Source: Saccharibacillus alkalitolerans
GTDB taxonomy: Bacteria > Bacillota > Bacilli > Paenibacillales > Paenibacillaceae
DNA: 64,000 bases
Direction of reading: 5' to 3'
Assembly: GCF_011090185.1 (NCBI RefSeq)
Contig: NZ_JAAFGS010000002.1
Coordinates: 372,001 to 436,000, forward strand
Numbering within the stretch: the first letter of the stretch is position 1; every line of letters begins with the position of its first letter. The notes under the pieces are model-generated. The model did not search any database, had not been told where the DNA came from, and was given only the letters and a program-made list of their open reading frames with translations. Below, piece by piece: positions 47,050 through 55,265 of this stretch. Position numbers and translations under genes: made by a program.

Positions 47050-47084
47050 AAAAAACCGGGAAAGCCTTGTTTAGGCTTTCCCGG
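47050..47084 (-). terminator. Terminator of the DUF6440-like gene
   Basis: CCGGGAAAGCCT and AGGCTTTCCCGG form a 12-bp stem followed on the minus strand by TTTTTT. It lies 205 bases after the small gene and before the ABC-2 operon. Confidence 0.8.
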
Positions 47085-47141
47085 TCCTTTTCGGTTTTTA
47101 CGCTCTTTCCCGGTCTTTTCCGATTTTTACGCTCTTTCCGG
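47085..47141. repeat. Two tandem pyrimidine-rich ~29-bp units
   Basis: The plus strand reads TCCTTTTCGGTTTTTACG plus CTCTTTCCCGG and then a near copy with TCTTTTCCGATTTTTACG plus CTCTTTCCGG. Degenerate T/C-rich relatives continue to about 47180. This sits in the 463-bp gap 46826-47288, which has no credible gene. Confidence 0.6.
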
Positions 47142-47288
47142 TTTTTATGTTCTTCCGGTTTTTCGGTCTTTTCGCTTTTTTCGGCTTGTGCCGTCTTCTC
47201 GCTGCCCGGCCCGTTTGGCCGAACGGCTGGAGGCTTCGGTCCAAGCTGCCGCAGGCCGCGGCAGCCGGGGAAGCAGCTCCGTCCGGCG

Positions 47289-47492
47289 TCAGATTTCATC
47301 CACCACTACGTTCCCGTCGGCGTCCAGCAGAGGCGTCAAGCCTCCGCTCGAATTCGGAACGCACCAGGTATACACATAGTTCACGCCTGTCTCGCGATCG
47401 ACCAACACCGTGATTTTGGTCGATCCGAGTTCAGGCAGATAATCCGTCGATTTTTCGTAAAAGCGGTTTTCATTTTGCTTGCGAATCAGCAT
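47289..47492 (-). CDS. Small DUF6440-like protein
   Basis: A 67-residue protein with the pattern ITVLVDRETGVNYVYTW and GGLTPLLDADGN, which I recognise as the DUF6440 signature. No signal peptide or membrane helix. Function of the family is unknown. GGAGG 9 bases before ATG 47492 gives strong support for translation in spite of the small size. It is monocistronic and ends at the hairpin near 47060. Confidence 0.8.
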   Translation of the reverse strand: MLIRKQNENRFYEKSTDYLPELGSTKITVLVDRETGVNYVYTWCVPNSSGGLTPLLDADGNVVVDEI

Positions 47493-47639
47493 GTTCGGGT
47501 TCCTCCCTCTGCTTTTCGTGCATGCTCGCCGAGTCTTCCCGCCGAACGTTCCGGTCCCGGCTGCCCCGGGGTCGTCCTCTTTACGAAAGTTTAACGCCCG
47601 GGGTTTCGCTGCTGCTGTTTCCTGCTGTTTCCGTTACCC

Positions 47640-47826
47640 AAATAACTGCGACAAAGCACTTATTTCACGATAAAATGGTGCGTTTAAGAAAATAGGTGCA
47701 GGAGAGCAGCTATTTCTTCCATAGAGCTCCTTTTTCCGCCCTTTTTCGCAAAATAACTGCTCTTATGCAGCTATTTATAAAAATCGAGCGATATGCACGC
47801 AAATAACTGCTTATACGCAGCTATTT
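47640..47826. repeat. Four-palindrome intergenic element, copy B (187 bp)
   Basis: Boxes at 47640-47665, 47690-47715, 47751-47776 and 47801-47826, with centre distances 50, 61 and 50 bases, identical to copy A at 3773-3959. Boxes 3 and 4 read AAATAACTGC...GCAGCTATTT. Box 1 keeps the special half GCACTTATTT also seen in box 1 of copy A, so the whole unit was copied as one. It fills most of the 451-bp gap between the DUF6440-like gene and the end of cutC; the rest of that gap holds nothing I recognise. Confidence 0.85.
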
Positions 47827-47943
47827 TTCAGACTGACGGGACAAACCGGGGCGGCCTTCGTCTCCGGCTCCTCGTGTCCGGCTCATCCTTGAGGCTGCAT
47901 TTTCGGCGTGCCGCCGCATCCCTGCGGCTTCTACGGCAGCTTT

Positions 47944-48645
47944 TTAGCGGCCCGCCGCCCGTTCCTCCATAATCCGGCGGAGCGCCCGCACCCGCTCGGG
48001 ATCGACCGGAGCCAGCGGATCGCCGCCGAAGCGGGCCGCGGACCCGATATGAATCCGGTCCGCGCCGGCGGCGTCCAGGAAGGGACGCAAATTCCGTTCC
48101 GTCAGGCCCGCGCCGGCGAGAATCCGCGGCGGCCGCCCCGCGGAGCGGCGCAGCAGCTCCGCCAGGGCGGCTGCTCCCTCGGGCGCGCCCGGCGCTCCGC
48201 CCGAGGTCAGCACGTCCGTCACCTGCGGGTAGACGGACAGCGTCTCCAGCGCGCGCGGGAGGTCGACGGCCTCGTCGAACGCGCGGTGAAACGTGAACGC
48301 GAGGCCCGGCCCCGCGTTCAGCAGTCCGGCCAGCGCGGACTCGTCCACCGTCCCTTCCGGCGTCAGCACGCCGGTCACGACGTCGAGCCCGCCTGCGGCC
48401 GCGATGCGGCGGATGTCCCGCCGCATCTCTTCCCGTTCGTCTTCGGAGTAGACGAACCCGCCTCCCCGCGGCCGGACCATGACGCGGATCGGCAGCTTTA
48501 CCGCGCGGCGCATCTCCGCCGCGCGCGACAGGTCCGGCGTTACGCCGCCGGACAGCGGATCGGCGATCCATTCGATCCGGTCCGCGCCTCCCCTTTCCGC
48601 TGCCGCGGCTTCCTCCGGCGTACAGGCGATTACTTCAAGCAGCAT
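47944..48645 (-). CDS. cutC: CutC-family protein
   Basis: A 233-residue TIM-barrel protein. The N-terminus LLEVIACTPEEAAAAERGGA and the following GGVTPDL, MVRPRGGGFVYS and FHRAFDE segments are the CutC signature. E. coli CutC was linked to copper tolerance, later doubted; true function is unclear, perhaps an enzyme acting on a phosphorylated substrate. GGAGG 7 bases before ATG 48645 decides the start. The gene is very GC-rich compared with neighbours. Divergent from the M14 carboxypeptidase operon. Confidence 0.92.
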   Translation of the reverse strand: MLLEVIACTPEEAAAAERGGADRIEWIADPLSGGVTPDLSRAAEMRRAVKLPIRVMVRPRGGGFVYSEDEREEMRRDIRRIAAAGGLDVVTGVLTPEGTVDESALAGLLNAGPGLAFTFHRAFDEAVDLPRALETLSVYPQVTDVLTSGGAPGAPEGAAALAELLRRSAGRPPRILAGAGLTERNLRPFLDAAGADRIHIGSAARFGGDPLAPVDPERVRALRRIMEERAAGR

Positions 48646-48729
48646 CGTTAATCCTCCGTTCCCATAATTCGAGCCTGTTCCCAACAAGCGAAACCGTTTA
48701 TGGCGCCTCGAAGTCCTTCAAAGCGCGTT

Positions 48730-48783
48730 GTGACATTTCTTTGACATCTTGGTCAAACTTCCGCCATACCCTTTCTTTATAAT
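48730..48783 (+). promoter_or_regulatory. Promoter with PhoP-box-like repeats upstream of the M14 gene
   Basis: GTGACA (48730-48735), TTGACA (48741-48746) and GTCAAA (48752-48757) are phased at 11 bp, and a perfect TATAAT follows at 48778-48783. PhoP boxes of Bacillus are TT(A/T/C)ACA-like hexamers repeated every 11 bp and overlapping the -35 position, which fits here. Functional link is inferred. Confidence 0.4.
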
Positions 48784-48884
48784 TGATCAAGCTTAGCATG
48801 AAAAGCGAGCAACAAACCATTTGCCCCCATCATCCGCGCCGCCGGGACTTCCGGCGGGGCAGATGCAGAGAAGGAGAAATCAGA

Positions 48885-51800
48885 GTGAAACCATCAACGA
48901 TCAAACGTAAATCCCTGCTGGCTTTGTCGGCGGTCATGCTATCGACTGCCGGTCTTGCCCATGCGGCTCCGTCCGCTTATGCCTATCCGCCAACCGCAGC
49001 GGCGCTCGCACCGAGCGAACAGCCACCTCGATTGCAGCTTAGTCAGAACGTTGCTTCCTTGTCGCAGAAACGCAAGATTAGGGTCAAATTCAAACTGCCC
49101 AAAAACGTTTCGGCCGAGCAAATCCAATGGACCTACGGAGGCAAACCGCTTTCCCAATGGAAGTCATTCGACCTGAACACACGCGACTACACCGGCAAGC
49201 CTTTTATCCGCATCGCCAAGACCACGGTTAAAAACGGGGAACTCACGGCAGAGCTGAGTTTCGATCTCGCTTACGGGGTGGAAGACTTGGGCGATTCCGG
49301 CTTACTGCAGCCGCCTCGTTACCTATCGCTTATGGGCACGTTTGAACTTCAAGCCTCTGTGGCCGGAAAGGTTCTGGCTCAGGCGCCGATCAAGCTGGTT
49401 CCGTATGACAGTTTCCATACCTACGACGAACTCAAGCCGGAAATCGATAAAGTGACCGCCCAGGCAGCCAAGCAAAACGACCGTTATATCAAGACGTCTT
49501 CGATCGGCAAATCCGTCGAAGGCCGAGATATTTACATGACCGTCGTCGCGCGCGATAAAGACGTCGTCGACAACTATCTTCAAGTGACGCATCCGGCGAT
49601 GATGAACGATCCGGCCAAGCTTCGCGCGGATATCGAATCAGGCCGCGTCAAGGACTATCAGGTTCCGATCTGGCTGAACAATATCCATCCGCACGAATCG
49701 CCCGGCGTCGATGCGATCGTCAATTATTTCAAAAGCATGGCTTTGGATGATGCCGTGAACTACAAAACAACTTCAGAAAACGGTCAACCGGAGCAGGTCA
49801 ATATGAAGACGGACGATACGCTCAACGACGTCTTTTTTATCTTCGTATATACCGACAATCCGGACGGCATGACCCATACGATGCGAACCAATGCCGAGTT
49901 TTTCGACCTCAACCGCGATAACTCGTATCAGACGCAGCCGGAGACCCAAAGCGTTACGCAGCAGATCGCCAAATGGTCGCCGTTGTCTTTTCTCGATATG
50001 CACGGATTCGATACGGCATTCTTGATCGAACCGTCCACGCCGCCTCACGATCCCAATGTGGAATATGATCTGCTGATCGACAGCATGGTTGAGCAGGCGA
50101 AAGCGATGGGCGAAGCCGGGATCGCCAACACCAAATACGATTATTATCATATCCCTTACGTTGAACACCAAAAAAAGGTTAAAAATCCGGCTTATGAATC
50201 CAAAGGCACGTCTTCCGGTTGGGATGACGCTTCGCCGGTATTCACTGCCATGTACGCGATGCACCACGGCGCGCTCGGGCATACGCTGGAAACGCCGGAA
50301 ATGAACGAAGAATCAGTACGAACGTTGTACTACAGCGCAGCCGCGGCGACCCACTTCGTTCAGAAGAACAAACAAAAATTATTTTTCAATCAATTGAAAA
50401 TTTACGAACGCGGCATCGATAATATCGATGACCCTGCCGTTGACCGCTATCTCGTGAATGCCAAGGAACAAGCAATCGGACGGCCGCGCAAAAACGGCGA
50501 GACCTTTTTCCCGGATTATTACGTGCTGCCCGTGGATCGGAAGCTGCAAAAAAATCCATTGGAAGCTTACCGCATGATTCAATACCTGCTTCGCAACGGA
50601 ATCAAGGTAGAACGCTCCGAAGCGGACGTCAGCGTGGGCAGTGCGACGTACCCTGCCGGATCGTTCGTCGTCAACATGCGGCAGGCAGAGCGGGCTTTGG
50701 CCAATACGGTGCTGTACGACGGCCCGGACGTATCGGACTTCGAAAGCGTGGCCGCCACGGTGGTGCAGAACTTTGCCGATCTGCGCGGGTTCGACCGCTA
50801 TACGATTCGCGAGGCCGGCGCTTTTGCGGATAAAACGGTTCCGGTAAGCGAAGTCTCTATTCCTAAGTCGAAGATGCCCGAACGTTCCGCTTATATTCGA
50901 ATCGCCAACACCAACAACGATGCGATCAAAGCGGTCAATGCGCTGTTGAACGCGAACAAAACGGTCACCATGCTCACGACCGGCGGAGACGGATACGAAG
51001 CCGGAGATTTCGCGGCTGCTTACGACGATCTTGAACCGCTGGCTTCCGACTATACGCTCGACCTGTTCGCTTTCGGCGATCAGCCGCCCGCAGGGAAAAA
51101 GCTCGAAGCGGTAACGGTCAGCGCGCTCGGAGAAGCCGCTTACGTGCTGCGAAATCTGGGTTTTAAAGTCGCCGGCGAACCAAACCGCGCGGGCGTACTC
51201 GTCAATACTTTCGATTCGGATAAGCTTGTGGAAGCAGGAGTGCCCTACATCGCCTACGGCAGAATGGGCATGCAGAATATTCAAGAATGGATGCCCGGCT
51301 TCGCTTTTGCAAGTCCGGACTGGGAAAGTTACGAAGGCTTGTTCCTGACGGACGTGAAGCAGGACAATCCGATTACCGCTCCTTATGACGAACAGGAATA
51401 TTTCTACACGTCTACCGGCGCTTACGTGACGAAGCTTCCGAAGCCCGCGCAGGTACTGGCCTCGATCAGCAGCCGCAGCGACTTTTTCAAAGCAGGCTGG
51501 TGGCCGGGACACGATAAAGCCAAAGGAAAAACGTTAGCCTTCACTTACAAAGGCGACGGCAAACATATTACGGTCTTCGCCAATGAATTGACCAACATCG
51601 GCCATCCGCAGCATCAATACCGTCTGCTTGCCAATGCGATCTTCGATGCCGAAACCGGCAGCACCAGCAGCAATCAAGCTTCTGCCGGCGCAGCCTTTTC
51701 GGATCTCGGCGCTGCGACAAAATGGGCCGGAGCGGCGGTGAAGGATTTGTCGGCACGGGGAATGATCAGCGGCGTCGCTCCCGGCCGTTTTGCTCCTAAC

Positions 51801-52265
51801 AAACCGGTGACGCGGGCCGAGTTTTTGACCCTGATAGTACGGGCTCTCGATCTTCGCGAACAGCAGGTTCCGTTTCTGTTCAATGACGTCCATCCGGAAA
51901 GATGGTCGTACCGCGAGCTGAAAGCCGCCGCGGCGGCCGGATTGGCGGGCGGCACGGGGAACCGTCGATTGCAGCCGGATCGGCCGATTACCCGCGAGGA
52001 GATGGCCGTCATCGTTGCAAAAGCATTTGAACGCAACCGTTCGGGTACCGCCGCGCCGAGCAGCCCCGGATCGAAAGCGCCGGTCGTTTTCTCGGATCAA
52101 AATGAGATTGCCGATTACGCGCAAGACGCTGCGGCTTTGTTAAGCGCAAATCAGATTATTCAAGGCTTGGACGATTCCAAATTCGGTCCGAAACAAACTA
52201 CGACTCGCGCGCAGGCTGCCGTTATCGTAAGCCGCATGCTTGACGCACAGAAAGGAAGGAACTGA
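48885..52265 (+). CDS. SLH-anchored M14 zinc carboxypeptidase
   Basis: A 1126-residue surface peptidase. A signal peptide (KSLLALSAVMLSTAGLAHAA) is followed by a beta-rich region and an M14 domain. Zinc ligands are NIHPHESPG (His and Glu near 268-271) and LDMHGFD (near 372); the catalytic Glu is in LETPEMNEES (near 468). Other features are DNPDGMTHTMRTN and LNRDNSY, substrate-binding segments. A long C-terminal region with a class-I-amidotransferase-like fold and three SLH modules (about 940-1120) follow. GTG 48885 has AAGGAG 8 bases upstream. It probably trims peptides or wall cross-bridges outside the cell. Operon with the following membrane protein. Confidence 0.9.
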   Translation: MKPSTIKRKSLLALSAVMLSTAGLAHAAPSAYAYPPTAAALAPSEQPPRLQLSQNVASLSQKRKIRVKFKLPKNVSAEQIQWTYGGKPLSQWKSFDLNTRDYTGKPFIRIAKTTVKNGELTAELSFDLAYGVEDLGDSGLLQPPRYLSLMGTFELQASVAGKVLAQAPIKLVPYDSFHTYDELKPEIDKVTAQAAKQNDRYIKTSSIGKSVEGRDIYMTVVARDKDVVDNYLQVTHPAMMNDPAKLRADIESGRVKDYQVPIWLNNIHPHESPGVDAIVNYFKSMALDDAVNYKTTSENGQPEQVNMKTDDTLNDVFFIFVYTDNPDGMTHTMRTNAEFFDLNRDNSYQTQPETQSVTQQIAKWSPLSFLDMHGFDTAFLIEPSTPPHDPNVEYDLLIDSMVEQAKAMGEAGIANTKYDYYHIPYVEHQKKVKNPAYESKGTSSGWDDASPVFTAMYAMHHGALGHTLETPEMNEESVRTLYYSAAAATHFVQKNKQKLFFNQLKIYERGIDNIDDPAVDRYLVNAKEQAIGRPRKNGETFFPDYYVLPVDRKLQKNPLEAYRMIQYLLRNGIKVERSEADVSVGSATYPAGSFVVNMRQAERALANTVLYDGPDVSDFESVAATVVQNFADLRGFDRYTIREAGAFADKTVPVSEVSIPKSKMPERSAYIRIANTNNDAIKAVNALLNANKTVTMLTTGGDGYEAGDFAAAYDDLEPLASDYTLDLFAFGDQPPAGKKLEAVTVSALGEAAYVLRNLGFKVAGEPNRAGVLVNTFDSDKLVEAGVPYIAYGRMGMQNIQEWMPGFAFASPDWESYEGLFLTDVKQDNPITAPYDEQEYFYTSTGAYVTKLPKPAQVLASISSRSDFFKAGWWPGHDKAKGKTLAFTYKGDGKHITVFANELTNIGHPQHQYRLLANAIFDAETGSTSSNQASAGAAFSDLGAATKWAGAAVKDLSARGMISGVAPGRFAPNKPVTRAEFLTLIVRALDLREQQVPFLFNDVHPERWSYRELKAAAAAGLAGGTGNRRLQPDRPITREEMAVIVAKAFERNRSGTAAPSSPGSKAPVVFSDQNEIADYAQDAAALLSANQIIQGLDDSKFGPKQTTTRAQAAVIVSRMLDAQKGRN

Positions 52266-53422
52266 TGAACGCACTCAAACCCAAAGGAGCGGGACGCCTG
52301 ATCGCACTGGATGCCGCCCGCGGACTTGCCGTGATCGGCATGTTTATCCAGCATTTCGCTCTGAACGGCATCAACGGATCGCTCGTATCGGGCAATACGA
52401 CCCTGCTGTTTATTTTATGCGGCGGCATTTCTTACTCAATTATGTTCGGACGCATGACGCAGCGCGAAAATGATATCAAGCCGTTTCGCGCCCGCATGCT
52501 GGCCCGCGCCGTCTTCGTCGATCTGATCGGCTATCTGTTGATTATGCTTAACGGCCCGTTCGGCGTGATCCTGCCCGCTTACGCGGGACTGTTTGTTCTG
52601 GCGCTCGTCTTGATTCGCCGTTCGACACGGACTCTGTTCGTTACGGCAGGCGCAATGCTGCTGATCGCTCCGCCGCTTATGATCCTCGGAGGAAGCCTGT
52701 TTTCGGGCGCTTTCCTGCTCGGCGATCTGGCGGGCGGTCCCATGTCCGCGTTGGCACTGGCGCCTACGTTCGTGCTGGGCATGGCGCTCGGGCGGCTGGA
52801 TCTGACCTCGCTTCGCAGCGGAATAACCCTAGCCGCAAGCGGACTGTTCTTTTTTATCGCCGGAAGAATCATGGCTGTCCACGTTCTGCCCGGCTGGTCC
52901 GCCGCCTTCGAACAGTGGTTGGTCGCCGCTGCCGATCCGGCTCATGCCCAGCCGCCGGACGAATACGCGACCTGGCCGCTCAACACGAACGGGCCTTTGT
53001 GGCATATGCTGTTCAGTTGGGCACCGCATTCAGCCTCGACTTTTCAAACGGCCACCGGTACGGGCCTGGCGGTGCTCGTCTTGGGCTTATGCGGACTGAT
53101 CGCCAAAAAAGCCGCGGCCCTGCTGTCTCCTTTCGCTGCCGTCGGCCGCGTATCGTTGACTCTGTATGCGGCTCAATTTGTCGTCGTATGGATTCTCGGA
53201 TTGAACGGGATCGAAAGCGGGCTCGGCGAAGTGCCATTCGGCGATGGGTTGGTCGCGATCGGCGTCGTTGCGGCAGGATGGCTGCTTACCCGGCTTCCGG
53301 GCGGGCCGCTTGAAACGATAATGCGGCGGTTCGACCGTTTGTTCGTCGGTTCGTCCGCGGTTTCGCCCAGCAAAAAAACGGCTTTAGCCGAAAAAAGCGG
53401 AACCGTGATCCAAGGCGAGTAA
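52265..53422 (+). CDS. Polytopic membrane protein, YeiB/DUF418-like
   Basis: A 385-residue protein with about ten helices. The start RLIALDAARGLAVIGMFIQHF is the hallmark of the DUF1624/DUF418/YeiB group, related to heparan-alpha-glucosaminide acetyltransferase and acyltransferase-3 proteins, with the conserved D-x-x-RG-x-A motif. The C-terminal PFAAVGRVSLTLYAAQ also fits DUF418. It may acylate a surface polymer. The ATG overlaps the stop of the carboxypeptidase gene by one base (TGATG), so the two are coupled. The last 35 residues are polar and cytosolic. Confidence 0.85.
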   Translation: MNALKPKGAGRLIALDAARGLAVIGMFIQHFALNGINGSLVSGNTTLLFILCGGISYSIMFGRMTQRENDIKPFRARMLARAVFVDLIGYLLIMLNGPFGVILPAYAGLFVLALVLIRRSTRTLFVTAGAMLLIAPPLMILGGSLFSGAFLLGDLAGGPMSALALAPTFVLGMALGRLDLTSLRSGITLAASGLFFFIAGRIMAVHVLPGWSAAFEQWLVAAADPAHAQPPDEYATWPLNTNGPLWHMLFSWAPHSASTFQTATGTGLAVLVLGLCGLIAKKAAALLSPFAAVGRVSLTLYAAQFVVVWILGLNGIESGLGEVPFGDGLVAIGVVAAGWLLTRLPGGPLETIMRRFDRLFVGSSAVSPSKKTALAEKSGTVIQGE

Positions 53423-53510
53423 GCGTAGGGGATCAGGCTGAAGGTTTTGGCCCGTTGCCGCATGCATGATTCGGATTCGAAAAGATAAAATCCATATAGA
53501 AGCTCGGCAT

Positions 53511-53542
53511 AAAAAAGGAGCGGCTGCGCGCGCTCCTTTTTT
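53511..53542. terminator. Bidirectional terminator
   Basis: AAAAAAGGAGCG and CGCTCCTTTTTT around a short GC loop, between the convergent membrane-protein and malic-enzyme genes. Confidence 0.92.
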
Positions 53543-53569
53543 GCTGTCATCCTTTTATAATGCTTGTAT

Positions 53570-54976
53570 TTAGCGAAACTCCGGCGGCGTCCGCCGCGCC
53601 ACGCCGGTCCGCAGCGCGGCTTGAACGACGGCGTCGCGGATGCGGTCGACGACCTTGTCGTTGAACACGCTCGGAATGATGTACTGCTCGTTCAATTCGT
53701 CGTCTTCGACGACGGAAGCGATCGCCTGGGCGGCGGCCACTTTCATCTCCTCGTTGATGACGCTGGCGCGGCAGTCCAGCGCGCCGCGGAACATTCCCGG
53801 GAAGCAGAGCACGTTGTTGATCTGGTTCGGGAAGTCGCTTCGGCCCGTCGCCAGCACCCGCACATGCTCTTCCGCCAGTTCCGGATCGATTTCGGGGTCC
53901 GGATTCGCCATCGCGAACACGATCGGATCGGGCGCCATCGACTTGATATGTTCCAGCGTCAGCAGATTCGGACGGGACACGCCGACGAAGACGTCGGCGC
54001 CCGCGATCACCTGCTCCAGCTCGCCGGTCTCCCCGTTCGGGTTGCAGTTGTCCGCGATCCAATCCCACATTTCGTTATCGTACTTTTCCGCTTTGTGCAG
54101 CGCGCCGCACCGATCGACCGCGATCAGATTGCGCGCGCCCGCGGACAGCAGCATTTTGATGCAGGCCGAGCCGGCCGCCCCGACGCCGAGCACGACGATC
54201 TTCGCGTCCTCCAGCTTTTTGCCGACGATGCGCAGCGCGTTCAGCAGCCCCGCCAATACGACGACGGCCGTCCCGTGCTGGTCGTCGTGGAAGACCGGAA
54301 TGTCCAATTCCTCGCTCAGCCTGCGCTCGATCTCGAAGCAGCGGGGCGACCCGATGTCTTCCAGATTGATGCCGCCGAACGCCGGCGCGATCAGCTTGAT
54401 CGTGCGAATGATCTCTTCCGTGTCCTTCGTATCGAGACAGATCGGGAACGCGTCCACGCCGGCGAACTGCTTGAACAGCATCGCTTTGCCTTCCATGACC
54501 GGCATCGCCGCGCGCGGTCCGATATCGCCGAGCCCCAGCACCGCCGTTCCGTCGGACACGACCGCCACCGTGTTGCGCTTGATCGTCAGCGTGAACGCTT
54601 TCTGCGGATCTTCGTGGATCGCCCGGCACACTTTGGCCACTCCCGGCGTGTACACATGGGACAGGTCTTCGCGGTTCTTGACCGGCGTCTTCGACCGGAT
54701 CTCGATCTTCCCGCCCAGATGCGCCAGGAACGTCCGGTCCGACACGTTGACGATCGTGACGCCGGGCAGCGCTTCGACCGCTTCCAGCACCGACTCGCGC
54801 ATTTTCTCCGGAAGATTGACCGTCAGGTCGCGGATCGTGTGGTCGGGGCTGGCATGGATGACGTCGATCGCGACCACGTCCCCGCCTCCGTCGCCGATCG
54901 CGCCGGCCACCTCGCCGAACGTCACCTGTTTCTTGTCCATCTGCAAACGTATGATCATGCTCGTTCCAAGGGCCAT
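53570..54976 (-). CDS. NAD(P)-dependent malic enzyme with N-terminal ACT domain
   Basis: A 468-residue cytosolic enzyme that converts malate to pyruvate and CO2. Residues 1-85 form an ACT-like domain (VVAIDVIHASPDHT, LPGVTIVNVSDRTF) that often binds an amino-acid effector. The malic domain follows: SHVYTPGVAKV, VVSDGTAVLGLGDIG, the metal-binding FGGINLEDIGSPRCFEIE (shown as GGINLEDIG), DDQHGTAVV, and NAD-binding VVLGVGAAGSACI. GGAGG 6 bases before ATG 54976 supports the start. A cre site and an extended -10 lie upstream, so carbon catabolite control is likely. Monocistronic. Confidence 0.93.
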   Translation of the reverse strand: MALGTSMIIRLQMDKKQVTFGEVAGAIGDGGGDVVAIDVIHASPDHTIRDLTVNLPEKMRESVLEAVEALPGVTIVNVSDRTFLAHLGGKIEIRSKTPVKNREDLSHVYTPGVAKVCRAIHEDPQKAFTLTIKRNTVAVVSDGTAVLGLGDIGPRAAMPVMEGKAMLFKQFAGVDAFPICLDTKDTEEIIRTIKLIAPAFGGINLEDIGSPRCFEIERRLSEELDIPVFHDDQHGTAVVVLAGLLNALRIVGKKLEDAKIVVLGVGAAGSACIKMLLSAGARNLIAVDRCGALHKAEKYDNEMWDWIADNCNPNGETGELEQVIAGADVFVGVSRPNLLTLEHIKSMAPDPIVFAMANPDPEIDPELAEEHVRVLATGRSDFPNQINNVLCFPGMFRGALDCRASVINEEMKVAAAQAIASVVEDDELNEQYIIPSVFNDKVVDRIRDAVVQAALRTGVARRTPPEFR

Positions 54977-55031
54977 CGTCTACCTCCTGAGGATACGGAT
55001 TGGCGGCGGGCACTAAAGCTCGCTCGCTCTC

Positions 55032-55045
55032 TGATAACGCTTACA
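55032..55045. promoter_or_regulatory. Candidate cre (CcpA) site of the malic enzyme gene
   Basis: TGATAACGCTTACA matches 13 of 14 positions of TGWAANCGNTNWCA. It lies about 10-25 bases downstream of the expected transcription start of the malic enzyme gene, a position where CcpA blocks elongation. Confidence 0.7.
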
Positions 55046-55061
55046 AACCAAATTCGGACTT

Positions 55062-55070
55062 ATTATATCA
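55062..55070 (-). promoter_or_regulatory. Extended -10 promoter of the malic enzyme gene
   Basis: On the minus strand TGATATAAT, an extended -10 (TGnTATAAT), 86 bases before the start codon. Confidence 0.65.
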
Positions 55071-55105
55071 CAGTTTTTAAACAAAAGATTCCCCTGCTCT
55101 CCTCA

Positions 55106-55114
55106 TGGTATAAT
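55106..55114 (+). promoter_or_regulatory. Extended -10 promoter of the tandem HAD genes
   Basis: TGGTATAAT is a perfect extended -10, about 150 bases before the first HAD start codon. Confidence 0.6.
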
Positions 55115-55265
55115 AGGGAAGACAGAGATCCGGCAGTCCGGGGACAAGGGTCCGCCCTGCAAAGACAAGGCGCGGCCGTTCTCGAGACTGCCCCTAGAGA
55201 AAACCGATACAAATCGCGCCGACCCGCGGAACATCCGCGGCAGCCGCAAACGGAGGGAAACGCAT

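Noticed and set aside
46826-47299. N-terminal extension of the first ABC-2 permease to 47299
   Set aside because: The extra residues are Lys/Glu repeats made by a purine-rich tract and cross a strong terminator; GGAGG lies directly before ATG 46825.
46878-47594. A 238-codon plus-strand frame in the 47-kb gap
   Set aside because: Phe/Ser/Leu-rich translation of a pyrimidine tract and antisense to the DUF6440-like gene; no start signal.
47640-47826. Regularly spaced palindromes as a CRISPR array
   Set aside because: Gaps between boxes are not unique spacers: they are partly conserved with the other copy, spacing is 50/61/50, and no cas gene is present.
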